Counted from the first letter of the stretch, positions 50,530 through 60,809 are shown. The stretch is DNA of 64,000 nt from Acanthacorydalis orientalis (GCA_034766995.1 CM068314.1:13897701-13961700); one strand, 5' to 3'. Program-made: numbers and translations. Notes: generated by a model from the sequence alone, not told the origin.

Positions 50530-50780
50530 AAACATGAAATTCACATTAAACAAAGTCGTTAATGTAGTTGTTATCAAGCGAATAACCAAATTGATCCGGT
50601 TCGCCTGACCCGAGGTTGATAGGTTCAATTGATACACTATTTCGAATCAATAACCCGCACATATTTACTGTCTGCTGTATCCTCTTCATATTTCACGCAC
50701 GGACATTTGTTTAGTGAATCGAATGACATTTAAGATAAAATGAATGCGTAAATTAAATCCCCCTTCTATGCATACAGAAT
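50530..50780. promoter_or_regulatory. GC-richer island, candidate conserved non-coding element
   Basis: TTGATCCGGTTCGCCTGACC, CGAGGTTGATAGGTTCAATT, ATTTCACGCACGGACATTTG. No ORF. Confidence 0.3.
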
Positions 50781-51186
50781 GTAGTTCGCAGTAACAGAAA
50801 CCTTATTTATTTTAATGTAGGTCAGCGTGCTTTTTAATAATTATTCATGTATGACAAATATAATATTTACGAGACGGATACGTCAGTAAAAAATATAAAT
50901 GAAAATATTTATCACATATTAATATATATGAGAATCTAAAAACGACTTTACAATTTCTTCGCAGATACGATTGAGCTGCTCTGAAGGAAATCATTAAGTT
51001 AAATGAAAGCAATCTTTTTACGTAAAACATTTATAAAAGTACTTCGATCGGTCTTTAAAATATATTTCTGGATTTTTTTAAAATCAAAGGTTGGAGGAAA
51101 TTACTACTTTCACCTTGAAAACGTGGGCATATTTTACGTTTCTTTTAAATAACTTTGAAATGACTTGCCAGCATACGCAGTTCTAG

Positions 51187-51382
51187 TTAACCCATTAGTA
51201 CCCAACGTTGCGCAAACGCAACAAATCACATTTGAATTTTTTATGCATATATTTCTATTACAGCCTTACTTTAAACCAATCTCCGTCATAAAGGAAATTA
51301 TCTCTGGTATCTTGGGGCAAATATTTAACAATATAATTATAAAACTAGTATCTTTTCCACCCTTGGGAATTAATGGGTTAAA
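51187..51382. mobile_element. piggyBac-like MITE with TTAA ends
   Basis: Inverted termini TTAACCCATTAGTACCCAA (51187) and, in reverse complement from 51381, TTAACCCATTAATTCCCAA, about 196 bp apart. TTAA as target duplication followed by CCC is the hallmark of piggyBac superfamily elements. The interior has no transposase. Confidence 0.6.
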
Positions 51383-51768
51383 AATAAAACGATTCAATTA
51401 TTTTATAACGAGGTTCTAAAAAATTTAAACTGGCAGAATTATTTTAGTTGATCTTTATACAAAAATTGTATTTTTATGCTTTTGAAATGATTCTCAAATA
51501 TTTTTATTTTGTTCATTTTTCTAATAGGAATTTTAAATTTTATACTAGAAATATCGATGCCGCTTCCTTTAAACTTTACCAGGTTTATATTTCATTGAAC
51601 ATGTTGGCTTTTCTGTACATTAGATGAAAGTTAAAAGATATGTTAAACAAGAAATTTGAAAAACTTTCCCGACTTTGAAATGATGTAGCAAAAGTACACT
51701 TTACCATAAATAGGTCACTATTCTGAATATATAATAGGAATTTATTGAAATAGGTCACAAGAGTGAAG

Positions 51769-51803
<35 letters not shown>

Positions 51804-52200
51804 GTGGTGTGTATATTCTAGCAACTTTTTCCACAAATTACGTTCCAACGTGACAAGAAAATAAATCATTGGCGTCCTTTCCGCACAGTAATTGTGACGA
51901 AGCTTGAAAGTGTTAGATTTTTTGCGCTCTTTATATGTAAAAAAGTATATAAATATAGTAAAATGTACAGAAGTCTTATGTTTTTAAAATATTCTTTATC
52001 TTTAATTGCGAGTTTCATCTCAGAGTAAAATATAAATTGTTTTCCCTTACATAAACAAACCAAAACAAGATTTTTTTATCGAAAATAAGGATCATAACGA
52101 TTGCTTTTTACTCGAATATTTTAAATTGTTACGCGTTATTCTTTCTTAAACTTCATTTTTTCAAAAAAAAAATTTGATACTCATATGTACTGAAATTCAT
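51383..52200. other. Intergenic, one microsatellite
   Basis: TA/TATG tract at 51770-51802. Nothing else recognised. Confidence 0.5.
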
Positions 52201-52206
52201 TTAATA

Positions 52207-52731
52207 GATGTAAAAATTAATTCGGTACCTTTTTTATAGACCATGAATGTTTACAGAGAAATGGAATACATTTCAACATCCAAATATCCCCCATCATTTT
52301 GTACAACTTTGCTCCATCTATAGGGTAACTGAAGCATCCTCTGTCGAAAAAAGATGGCGAACTAGAGTAGATGAAGTCGTCAATGCATTTTCGAACCTCT
52401 ACTGTTACTACTACTACTACTGTTTTAACATTTTTTATATGTTTTATGCATCACAACAAATTCCCTCAAAGTTGAACAATTCGTTCCCACAACTTCGGCA
52501 GAATTTTTTCAACTGGAATGCCAAGTTTGCAGTCCATAATATGATGCTTCTCGGACCCCATCGTGTTCACTACTGTTTTGTAAGGTTATGCCCACTGTCT
52601 GGCTAAGATACATTGTTTTTAAATATCCAGACTGGCAATTTAAAATCCAAAAACGACGAAAGAATATTTCAATTTAAAACAGATCTATGATTGATCCAAA
52701 TTAAGGGCACCAACTTAATTTTTACACCCAA
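52207..52731 (-). mobile_element. Mellifera-type mariner deletion derivative, both ends present
   Basis: Ends GATGTAAAAATTAATTCGGT and, in reverse complement, GGGTGTAAAAATTAAGTTGG, with TA on each side. In reverse it reads the transposase start, then the shared internal deletion (here with a CTA/TAG trinucleotide expansion, 52400-52423), then the C-terminus (GATGGAGCAAAGTTGTACAA, GATGGGGGATATTTG). At about 525 bp it keeps both termini and so could be mobilised in trans. The + strand ORF at 52247-52606 is antisense and not a gene. Confidence 0.8.
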
Positions 52732-52789
52732 TATAAATCTTAATTATGGTCACGATTGAGGTTAATGTGTGTGTTTACACACATATGTT

Positions 52790-52792
<3 letters not shown>

Positions 52793-52835
<43 letters not shown>

Positions 52836-52842
52836 CATACAC
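52793..52842. repeat. (AT)n microsatellite
   Basis: TA tract followed by TACA repeats. Confidence 0.95.
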
Positions 52843-53161
52843 ATATAAGGTGTTTTCATTATAAAAAGAGATATAAATAAAAATATCATTAGTAGAAGTT
52901 TACTTCCGGATATGCGACATTCTTGGCTGATGTTAAAATTCCGTTACACACATACCGTAAGGCTGGATACTTTAATTCGCCTATGCAAATAAATATATAT
53001 TTTATATATACACGTAAATACATACATGCTTATAGGCACTAAAATACAGACATTTGTACGTGCCTTGCGTGTATGAAGAAAAAACCAATGCAGGAATTAG
53101 AGCTTGCCTTCTTTACATTTAAGTAATCAGTTTTAGTATTAAGGTTGTCTATTACATATCA

Positions 53162-53163
53162 TT

Positions 53164-53212
<49 letters not shown>
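53162..53212. repeat. Compound (TC)n(TA)n microsatellite
   Basis: CTCTCT passes into TATATA. Confidence 0.95.
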
Positions 53213-53213
<1 letters not shown>

Positions 53214-53309
53214 ACATTTTAAATTCTAATTTAGATAAACAAAACAAAGTATATTTTGTTCTTGATGAATGTTCTATTCGGAAAAAAGTATACGAAATAA
53301 TATAAGGTT

Positions 53310-53841
53310 GGTGCAAAAATAATTGCGTTTTTTACGTATTGAGTATAAAGACATATATATAAGTTAAAAATAATATTTATTCGTCAAAATAAAGACCATC
53401 GGGCTGCGCACATTTCTCCTAACGGAAAACAAGTTTTTTTATTTCGACCAGGTAGAATTCTGGAGTCCTGGAATTAATAAATTCATCGAAAGCGATTTGA
53501 GCTGATGCTTGATCTTTGAAAACGTTTACTCGTAGCAAATTACTCAAATGTTTAAAAAAAAATGATAATCTGTTGCAGATAGACCATCATCAGACAGATC
53601 GGAGACAAAATCGCACGAATTTTCTTTTTTTCCATGACTAGTTTAATCTGACATCCAATAATATGATGGAATCCAATAATAGTAGGGAATGAAAATAATG
53701 GACATAAACTGAAATCAGTCTTAATTTCATTGTTTACATTGATGTATCACATATGACTATAACAAAAGATAACGGTAACTCGAAAATCCGCCACCATACT
53801 TAAAATGATACAAACCGTAATTATTTTTGCACCAACTTAAT
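53310..53841 (-). mobile_element. Hsmar1-type (cecropia-like) mariner, internally deleted
   Basis: Inverted ends AGGTTGGTGCAAAAATAATT (53310) and, in reverse complement, AAGTTGGTGCAAAAATAATT (from 53841) match the well-known Hsmar1/Made1 terminal consensus. Inside, on -, SDLSDDGLSATDYHFF with downstream FKHLSNLLRVNVF, AFDEFINSRTPEFY and the CAQPDGLYFD ending corresponds to the C-terminus of Hsmar1/SETMAR transposase. The N-terminal and core parts are deleted. Confidence 0.82.
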
Positions 53842-54562
53842 AGAATATGGATTCATTATTTCTGGTATTGTTTTCTTTTAATATGCATTTTTTATCTGAA
53901 AACTTTTCCGATTAATAACTTTAATTCAGAAAAATAACATATTTCTTAAAAAAACAAGTAAATAAGCGCGATCCTGCCAGGATTCGAACCTGGAATCTTC
54001 TGATCCGTAGTCAGACGCGTTATCCGTTGCGCCACAGGACCTGACATGCGTGGAAAATATATTGATTAAAAATTTACTATCGACCATACTGTTTTTCTTT
54101 CAGCTTAGGGACAAAATACAAGTACTAAATGTAACTAGCGAATGGTTTTCGATTGAAGGATAGAGGCAGATTGGATAACTCAAATATCTAACGTTAATAT
54201 AATATCTGAATGAGAAAATAATATAAAAAGGAATAGAATTGTAATTTTAAATACTTTGAATCCATCGAAGCTAAATTTATTTTTTTATAATTTAATTTAA
54301 TGTAGGTTTTATTAAAGTATTCAAATTATTCAAATCGATCTTTTTATTATAACGACCTTAGTATTAATACCAAAGAAAATTACTTTAATCTATAGAAAAA
54401 CTACTTATTACATGAAGGTTTTCAGTTGTAAAAAAAACTATGTGAAAAAGTATGAATGCGTATATCTTTTACATGACACAATAGAAAATATCTTTCTGCA
54501 AAACACGAGATTCATATTACTCTCAGACAAAAACCTAACTTTTTTTAATATTACTTCAGCAC
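53830..54562. repeat. Duplicated tRNA-Arg segment, copy 1
   Basis: Near-identical to 62815-63555: shared CATTATTTCTGGTATT, the tRNA, CTGACATGCGTGGAAAATAT, GAATGAGAAAATAATATAAA, TGAAGGTTTTCAGTTGTAAA, TTACTCTCAGACAAAAACCT. Same orientation, about 9 kb apart. Confidence 0.85.
53969..54041 (-). tRNA. tRNA-Arg (anticodon ACG)
   Basis: Complete 73-nt cloverleaf on -: acceptor GGTCCTG pairs with CAGGATC, discriminator G; anticodon arm TCTGA-CTACGGA-TCAGA, loop anticodon ACG; T arm CCAGG-TTCGAAT-CCTGG. A box TGGCGCAACGG and B box GGTTCGAATCC are intact. A run of seven T on the transcribed strand shortly after the 3' end is a pol III terminator. No intron. Confidence 0.97.
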
Positions 54563-54564
54563 AC

Positions 54565-54838
54565 ATTTGATATTTCGAGCAGTTTCTGTTGCTTTACGTC
54601 CCAATTTAAATTCATACAACAAAATCGCGCACATTTGCTTTTTTCCATTACTAATTTAATTGATTATATCCAACAATACTAAAGAATGAAAACAATAGAC
54701 ATTAACTAAAATCAGTAATGCTATCTCATTGTTTACAGTGATATATCATATGACTACAACAAAAGATAACGGTGACTAGAAAAATCGGCATCAAACTTAA
54801 AATGATAAAAACCACAATTATTTCTGCACCAACCTAAT
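54565..54838 (-). mobile_element. Hsmar1-type mariner 5' fragment
   Basis: Reverse-strand end AGGTTGGTGCAGAAATAATT, then sequence matching 62567-62826 (GATATTTCGAGCAGTT, GTTGCTTTACGTCCCAATTT). It begins exactly where homology of the duplicated tRNA segment stops. It lies next to a palindromic MITE. Confidence 0.75.
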
Positions 54839-54847
54839 ACAAAACAA

Positions 54848-55095
54848 TGCTCTAACCCCGTGTCCGAATTGATTTTTATAGGGTTTTTTTTCACCCCATA
54901 AACCACACTTGTTTTCTGTCCAAAAATGTACAGTAAATGATAATTTTTGATTGTTTTATGCGTACTTCTATGACGATTCCATCACAAGCACAAATCACAA
55001 ATGATCGATGATCATTTTTGATTAGAATAGGCTTTCTGGATTGTGGGGCGAAAAAAATAATTCATATGTGATAATGAAATTGTCAACAATATCAG
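54848..55095. repeat. Palindromic MITE family, near-complete copy
   Basis: TTTTTTTTCACCCCATAAAC, AATTTTTGATTGTTTTATGC, CATTTTTGATTAGAATAGGC, GATTGTGGGGCGAAAAAAAT, TCATATGTGATAATGAAATT. Its left tip touches the mariner end at 54838. Confidence 0.7.
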
Positions 55096-55189
55096 AACTA
55101 CATCGTAATAGACTAGATATTTTAATTTAAATAAAATAGTATATTGTAATATTCGGTTCTCTACTTCTGAAATCGTACTTTGCCCCCTG

Positions 55190-55700
55190 TAAAGAGATCG
55201 AAAACCAGTGTACAATCATCGTTACGTGATCAATAAAAGCGAATTGACACGTGCCGTGTACATCTGTTTCAATAATGGAACACAGTCACAATTCGTACGA
55301 ATTAACACACGCGTACGTTCTCCGTCGATGACATTTTATGCTGATTAATTGAAGTATGCGTCGTTGACCAATCTATACGTAAGCTGATTATAGTAAAAGC
55401 TCGTGACTCGAAGGACAAACCTATTTATTTTTCTCAATAGGAATCACGTTGTAGGCAGTTTAACACTTTCCATCAATATTGACTTTCCTGAACAGTCTGC
55501 GCCGGACACCGTAATGTAAATGTCACTCTTTTAGTTTGATGAGGTCAATTTATTCAATTATAATTGTAAATGATATGTTTCGTGTATTAACTGTCTGGTC
55601 TATTGGATCAACAAACCAAGACAATGTGTGCACTGTGTTATAATCAAGCGATCACGAGGAAATGTTTAACGTGATAAAATATTTATTATGTTGCTTGGAC
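55190..55700. promoter_or_regulatory. GC-richer island, candidate conserved non-coding element
   Basis: ACACGTGCCGTGTACATC, ACACGCGTACGTTCTCCGTC, CAGTCTGCGCCGGACACCGT. No ORF; multiple palindromic 6-mers. Confidence 0.3.
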
Positions 55701-55972
55701 TTGATTTGAATGGACGACGAAATTACTTTTCAGCTTTAAATTAATGTAAATGGCATGTACTCTTCCTTTTACAGTCAATTTTAATACTTTTTTAGATTCG
55801 GAATGATTATATGTGTGTTCTGAAAAAGAGATCGTGAAAAAAAACAATATACAAATTTAATTTAAATTATACGAGAGAAGTACGTGTATATTTTAATTAA
55901 TGTTTTGTTATGATTAAACATTGAATTAATGTCAACTATTCAGACAATTATGAGTTTATATTCTTTTCCATA

Positions 55973-56628
55973 TACAAAGGAAGGTCAAACAATTCACGAA
56001 ATGAAGGGGAAGTGGGGTAAAACAAAACCAGTCATTGTTTTTCTTTTTCAATATATTTTCTTTTGACTCTAATACACTTTTCAGATCTTTAAATAAATTT
56101 CCTGGAACCATCATAAAAGTAATTTCGGATTTCGACCCGAAATTACTGTCTTGACCTCTTCATTCCTACGATACGATTCTTTTTTAAACGGGCATCATCC
56201 AATATTACTTTCTCTACTTTTTTTACAATTTCCGTTGAAATTGCCTCGACGAGCCTTCCTGAACGTGGGTCGTCTTCTATTGACTCTCCACCTCGCTTAA
56301 AGAAACTATGTCATTTGCAAATCATGGTTTCCCCATGACAAGAACTACAGCTAACTGATCTCACCTCTTTTATAATCATTTGAAGTGTTTTTCCTTGTTT
56401 TACGAGGGAACGTAACGATGGCACGAAACTCAAATTTCTCCATAGAGATTTTCCTATTTTACATGTATTTCAAGTGATAACTTGTAAACTAATATTCAAA
56501 ATAACTTGCAACTTGGTAGATGTGCTGCTGAATAAACCTCCTTTCGAACGCGCAAGTGCAAGATCTCCCTTATCCTTATAGTTCCGGCCATCCGACCATT
56601 CCGCGAATATTTTGACCTTCTCTCTTAT
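55973..56628. mobile_element. Rosa-like Tc1/mariner, internally deleted
   Basis: Ends ACAAAGGAAGGTCAAACAAT and, in reverse complement, ATAAGAGAGAAGGTCAAAAT, both leading into G-AATG-type sequence as in the element at 35948. It matches the outer parts of that element (GACTCTAATACACTTTTCAG; GAACGTGGGTCGTCTTCTAT; GACCATTCCGCGAATATTTT) but lacks the central transposase. Confidence 0.78.
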
Positions 56629-56716
56629 AAGTTCGTATACTTTTTCCGAATAGAATGTCGAACAGAAGCTAAATTTGCTTTACTTTTTGTCTATCTTTTC
56701 TGGTTTGGAAAATGTT

Positions 56717-56858
56717 CTCTTTCTCTGTCTCTCTTACTCTCTCTCTTACTCTCTCTCTCTCTCTCTCTACATATATATATATATATGTTGATTATTGGGC
56801 TTTTAGGGTGCTTCGACAGCTAAGGTCATTAGCGCCTATCTATCTATCTATCTATCTA

Positions 56859-56892
<34 letters not shown>
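56717..56892. repeat. Compound microsatellites (CT)n, (TA)n, (CTAT)n around a short interspersed repeat
   Basis: CTCTCT/TATATA at 56717-56785, then a unit GCTTTTAGGGTGCTTCGACA-GCTAAGGTCATTAGCGCC (56799-56836), then CTAT tetranucleotides and TA repeats to 56892. The middle unit recurs at 57875-57915. Confidence 0.85.
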
Positions 56893-56898
<6 letters not shown>

Positions 56899-56899
56899 C

Positions 56900-57740
56900 A
56901 ATTAATTCTAAAAAAAATTTACAGTTTTATATTATTAATTACTGTTTCACTTTTTTATAATAAAATGTCTATGTAAATAATTTTATTAGCAATAAAAATT
57001 GAATGAAGGCAATGTTACAGATACCAACAGTTTACTTAAGACAGCGAGATTTGATTTTTAACTAAACACTGAATATCTATCTTGCACATTGACACAAAAT
57101 GTGAATCCGTTGTATTTTTAATTATATTAACACATTAAAGGATGTTTATTTTGTTCTTATCTATTTTGTATGTTCCGGCTAAACTTTTCAACAAACTTCT
57201 AGCAAGGATAGTTAATTATTGATAAACATTACATTTCGTATTTCCATTTTTGTTTATACTAAAAGAGATCGATGTGAAAAAAATTTTTATTTGAATCTTC
57301 TATTTGGTATTTTCAGAATGAAATTATAAGTCCTTATATGTTTATTCATGTCTAAAATATATAAAAGGAAATTATATACGATCACATAAATCTCCTTACT
57401 TAAATGCAAGTGAATAGAAAATGCAGTCGAGCCAAAAGTGGTGCGTCGAATTTATTTTATTTTTAAAAAATGAATCACACACTGTTTATTTTCATTCAAG
57501 AAAGAATAATGTTCTTTTTTTGAAATAAAATAATGTGCTTAAGTATGTTTTTTTAACAACCAACGATTGTTTGCCAAAATTGTCAGTTTTATAAAAAATA
57601 AAATCGCATAAACAAAACTTGTGTTTACTACAAAACCTACACGTTGTAAAAGTATTTATCTGTGATTAGATAACATTTTTTTGGTAAATAACAGATGTTT
57701 CAAAAAATTGTCAAATTTAAAATACATATCAAAATTTTAA
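56900..57740. other. Intergenic, nothing recognised
   Basis: A+T-rich, short frames only. Confidence 0.5.
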
Positions 57741-57743
57741 AAA

Positions 57744-57795
57744 CCTACGATTCGAGCCTGCAATCTTCTGATATTATCCGTTGCGCCACAGGACC
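57744..57795 (-). pseudogene. Truncated tRNA-Arg pseudogene
   Basis: The reverse strand starts with an intact GGTCCTGTGGCGCAACGGAT, then loses the anticodon arm (about 14 bases, including the ACG anticodon) and resumes at ATCAGAAGATTGCAGGCTCG. The 3' acceptor strand is absent. It cannot form a tRNA. Confidence 0.88.
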
Positions 57796-57869
57796 TGTGA
57801 GTTTTTTTTAATAAAGGCGGCTTGTAAATTTGCTCAATAAATGTTCAACTTCTTACGGTATCTAGGTTG

Positions 57870-57918
57870 GTTATTGGGGTTTTAGGGCCCTTCGACGGTT
57901 AAGGTCATTAGTGCCCAA
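57870..57918. repeat. Short interspersed repeat, second copy
   Basis: GGGGTTTTAGGGCCCTTCGA-CGGTTAAGGTCATTAGTGCC matches the unit at 56799-56836. Both are + oriented; about 1.07 kb apart. Confidence 0.7.
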
Positions 57919-57996
57919 TACAGTATCAAATTATGTTCTATGTTTGTATGCCATTTTTTACTTAAATAATTTTCTCAGCAAACTGTCAATCACCAT

Positions 57997-58345
57997 ATTG
58001 TTCTAGCACTAGCTAAATTCACTTTTACAAATTAATTATTTTCTCACTCTATAAACCACAAAACATTTTTCTAAACAAAAATATTCTATGATTAATCAAT
58101 GTTGATCGTTAATTATTCGCAGTCCGATAGCAATTTCTTCATTCTCAAAACACTGAGGTATAGATAAACATATGTTTTTATAACTTAGTGAAAGATAACT
58201 TTTCTATATTTTAGCATTCTGAGGTGGATATAAACAACATCGAATTGACATAATCAACAATCACAAATAAAATAAAACATTTATTCAATATTTTTGATCA
58301 GAAAAATATTTTGTAGTTTGTGGAGAAAAACAGTAATTCAGTTGT
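57997..58345. repeat. Palindromic MITE family, near-complete copy
   Basis: TTCTAGCACTAGCTAAATTC, CACTCTATAAACCACAAAAC, TTCTCAAAACACTGAGGTAT, centre, TTTTAGCATTCTGAGGTGGA, TATTTTTGATCAGAAAAATA, TTTGTGGAG. About 350 bp, both arms present. Confidence 0.75.
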
Positions 58346-58539
58346 GTATCATTTTTTTAAATTTGTTATAATTATCTTTATACTATTTTTTTTTTGTCAT
58401 GTTTAAAACAAATAGTAATGTTTTTATATTTTATTCTTGATAACAGCTCAAATTTTAAAATAAAAATATCTAAAAGAAACAGTACTAAATAAATGCGATA
58501 TTAAATTACATCATTATTCATCCAAAGTACACAAAAGAC

Positions 58540-59035
58540 ACGCACATGCCATTTTCATATTTCTGTCGTTAAACGGCCGCGTGAACGACACATTACCACA
58601 TATAAAAAAGATAATATCATTATCGTCGACAGTCACATTCATTTCGAAACATTCATTTCTTTGAAAATGACAGCTCAAATTGGATTTCACTCCTGTGATC
58701 AATAATCTGGAACGACGCGCTATTCATTAACCCAATTAGGGGATGCTTTTCTTGAAAAGCGTTCTCGCAACGACAAAGTCACATTAAAAGCATCCTCGAC
58801 TCACACTCGAGACGCATTCGATAGCACTGTTTTCGGCCTGGAAAGTTCAAGACATAAATTTTGTACTCGGGTTAATATTATACCGGGAATGCGGAGTGTG
58901 TGCTCTACTAGAACAATATACAAACAAACATGACACATATTTGAACTTTAGTGAAACATTGAGGGTAGAAATCCGGCGCGGAGGAGAATTTTACGGCACC
59001 GTCTTGTGTTTTATGCGAAAAGTTTGTACGTTCTG
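58540..59035. promoter_or_regulatory. GC-richer island, candidate conserved non-coding element
   Basis: Long ORF-free island (AAACGGCCGCGTGAACGACA, GGAACGACGCGCTATTCATT, AATCCGGCGCGGAGGAGAAT). An inverted pair GCTTTTCTTGAAAAGC at 58745-58760 is present. The strongest composition island in the desert. Confidence 0.38.
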
Positions 59036-59175
59036 TGTAAAAAATCATATTTAAATTTTAGTAGAGTCTTTATTGAAATTGGATTATTTGTAATATTTCT
59101 TAGGACACAAATCATTATAAAAAAATAAATTAGTTAAGAATATTAGAATTTTATCATGAGTTACACAGTTACACG

Positions 59176-59248
59176 GGTCCTGTGGCGCAACGGATAACGC
59201 GTCTGACTACGGATCAGAAGATTCCAGGTTCGAATCCTGGCAGGATCG
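59176..59248 (+). tRNA. tRNA-Arg (anticodon ACG)
   Basis: Same 73-nt sequence as the gene at 53969-54041, here on +, with intact A and B boxes and TTTT immediately after the 3' end (59249-59252) as terminator. Confidence 0.97.
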
Positions 59249-59431
59249 TTTTAGAGATTGTGTTTTTACTTTTTTACTCGAACGGTTGTTTTATATTCTT
59301 TCTTTTAATTCATTCACAATAAATATTTTGTGTAAAAAATTATGTAAATTTAGTGTATAAAAATATACATAGTTAAAAAATTATTGTCTAGTATAATTAA
59401 GTGTTTTGGTTAATATATGAGCCGATCGCAG

Positions 59432-60141
59432 GCCAAAGTCATTAACTCCACTTTTTGAATTTTTTAAAATTTTAGTGCCAAAGCATTTGATTGATGCTTA
59501 ACTTTTTATATTAAAAGTAATTTTCCTTAATAATTAAGCTTAACAACATAAAATAACAATTTTTTTTCTGGCTGCAGAATAATAAACAATTTATTTCAGA
59601 AACCAATGTGATCAACTCCATACTATTATATAAATCGTTGCAGTAATGCAATTCAAGCATCATTATTATAAAAACTTAAGGGCAAATCGACATGACGAGG
59701 CTCTAAATAATACGTTTGACGAAAAAGATATTACTGATGGTTTCGATATCAATACGTAAAATTAACCACAGTGATAATAATAATAGTAGTAGTAATAGTA
59801 ACAGAACATTTATAGGTGATTTTTTTCTAAAGCTCTTAAATAAGCAATGTATGATAATGAATCATTTCTGTAATTTTTTTTATAAGTGAATTATTTTCCT
59901 TTTTTTCTCTTGCCAAATCGATTAAATCCTTTAGTCATGGTGAAAATGTAAAAATAATAACGATTATTGCAAGGTTATATTATTTTATGCATTTTAATGT
60001 CGTTATATGAAAGCTTCACGCCTTTAATAATACATTGTACAATGTTTGTTTCAATTTAAATGTTAAAGGAAATTTTACAAAAAAATATATATTACTTTAT
60101 TAATTTCTCTACTCTTCGTTTTGTGGAGTTAATCGATTTGG

Positions 60142-60142
<1 letters not shown>
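59432..60142. mobile_element. Possible inverted-repeat element with iterated 20-mer
   Basis: GCCAAAGTCATTAACTCCAC at 59432 and its inverted partner GCCAAATCGATTAACTCCAC (reverse strand, 60142-60123) agree at 17 of 20 positions. Related internal units occur at 59603-59620 (ACCAATGTGATCAACTCCA) and 59912-59929 (GCCAAATCGATTAAATCC). No ORF inside. Confidence 0.4.

Positions 60143-60145
<3 letters not shown>

Positions 60146-60182
<37 letters not shown>
60146..60182. repeat. (AT)n microsatellite
   Basis: TA tract abutting the right end of the putative inverted-repeat element. Confidence 0.95.
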
Positions 60183-60186
<4 letters not shown>

Positions 60187-60248
60187 CTAAATTAAAATTA
60201 CAATTGTATATTTATGATTTTTATATTTGTTGATATATTATTCTAAGG

Positions 60249-60420
60249 TCTTCATCCTATTTGCATCAGCTGTCTGTTCTTCACTACTAGTTTCGGTATG
60301 TGTACTATCCTCAACGCGGTGTTGAAAATTGATTTAAATCGAATTTATGTTTTAGTTGGGGTATGGTTTATAATTTTAGAGTAAAAAATATCGTTATCGA
60401 TATCGGATCGTTATTTGTCT
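60249..60420. repeat. Diverged duplicate, partner at 61758-61930
   Basis: Shared CTGTCTGTTCTTCACTA, then AAATT/AGATTGATTT, TTTATAATTTTAGAGT versus TTTACAATCTTAAAGT, and ATCG-ATATTTGTGTCT-type endings. Same orientation, about 1.5 kb apart, around the tRNA-Arg(TCG). Confidence 0.45.
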
Positions 60421-60736
60421 CTTAAATATGATATTGAAAACATAAACAATACAATGGAAATAATAAAAGTTAAGAATAGAGGAATTGAATTAAATATTCT
60501 TAAAATCCTTTAAATATGAAAAAATAATAATAGCGAAAATGAAAAAAAATAAAAATTAATAAGAATAGGATATTTTATAACCTAAATTGATAAATAAAAC
60601 AGACGAAATGTTTTATAATAGATTAAATAATACTTGGCGATAGTTGAAAAGTTTCATTTTAAATTTCCTAAGTCATAAATGTCGTATGACTATTGTAACT
60701 ATTTTAGTTCAACATTACCTGGAACGGTTTCTTCCA

Positions 60737-60809
60737 GGTCCTGTGGCGTAACGGATAGCGCGTCTGACTTCGAATCAGAAGATTCTAGGTTCGAGTCCTA
60801 GCAGGATCG
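60737..60809 (+). tRNA. tRNA-Arg (anticodon TCG)
   Basis: 73-nt cloverleaf: GGTCCTG/CAGGATC acceptor, anticodon arm TCTGA-CTTCGAA-TCAGA (TCG). The T arm CTAGG-TTCGAGT-CCTAG carries a compensated pair change relative to the ACG genes (CCAGG/CCTGG), which argues for selection on the fold. TTTTT follows at 60814-60818. Confidence 0.96.

Noticed and set aside
52247..52606. 119-codon + strand ORF as a gene
   Set aside because: It is antisense to the mariner deletion derivative at 52207-52731.
57744..57795. A fifth functional tRNA-Arg
   Set aside because: Anticodon arm and 3' acceptor strand are missing.
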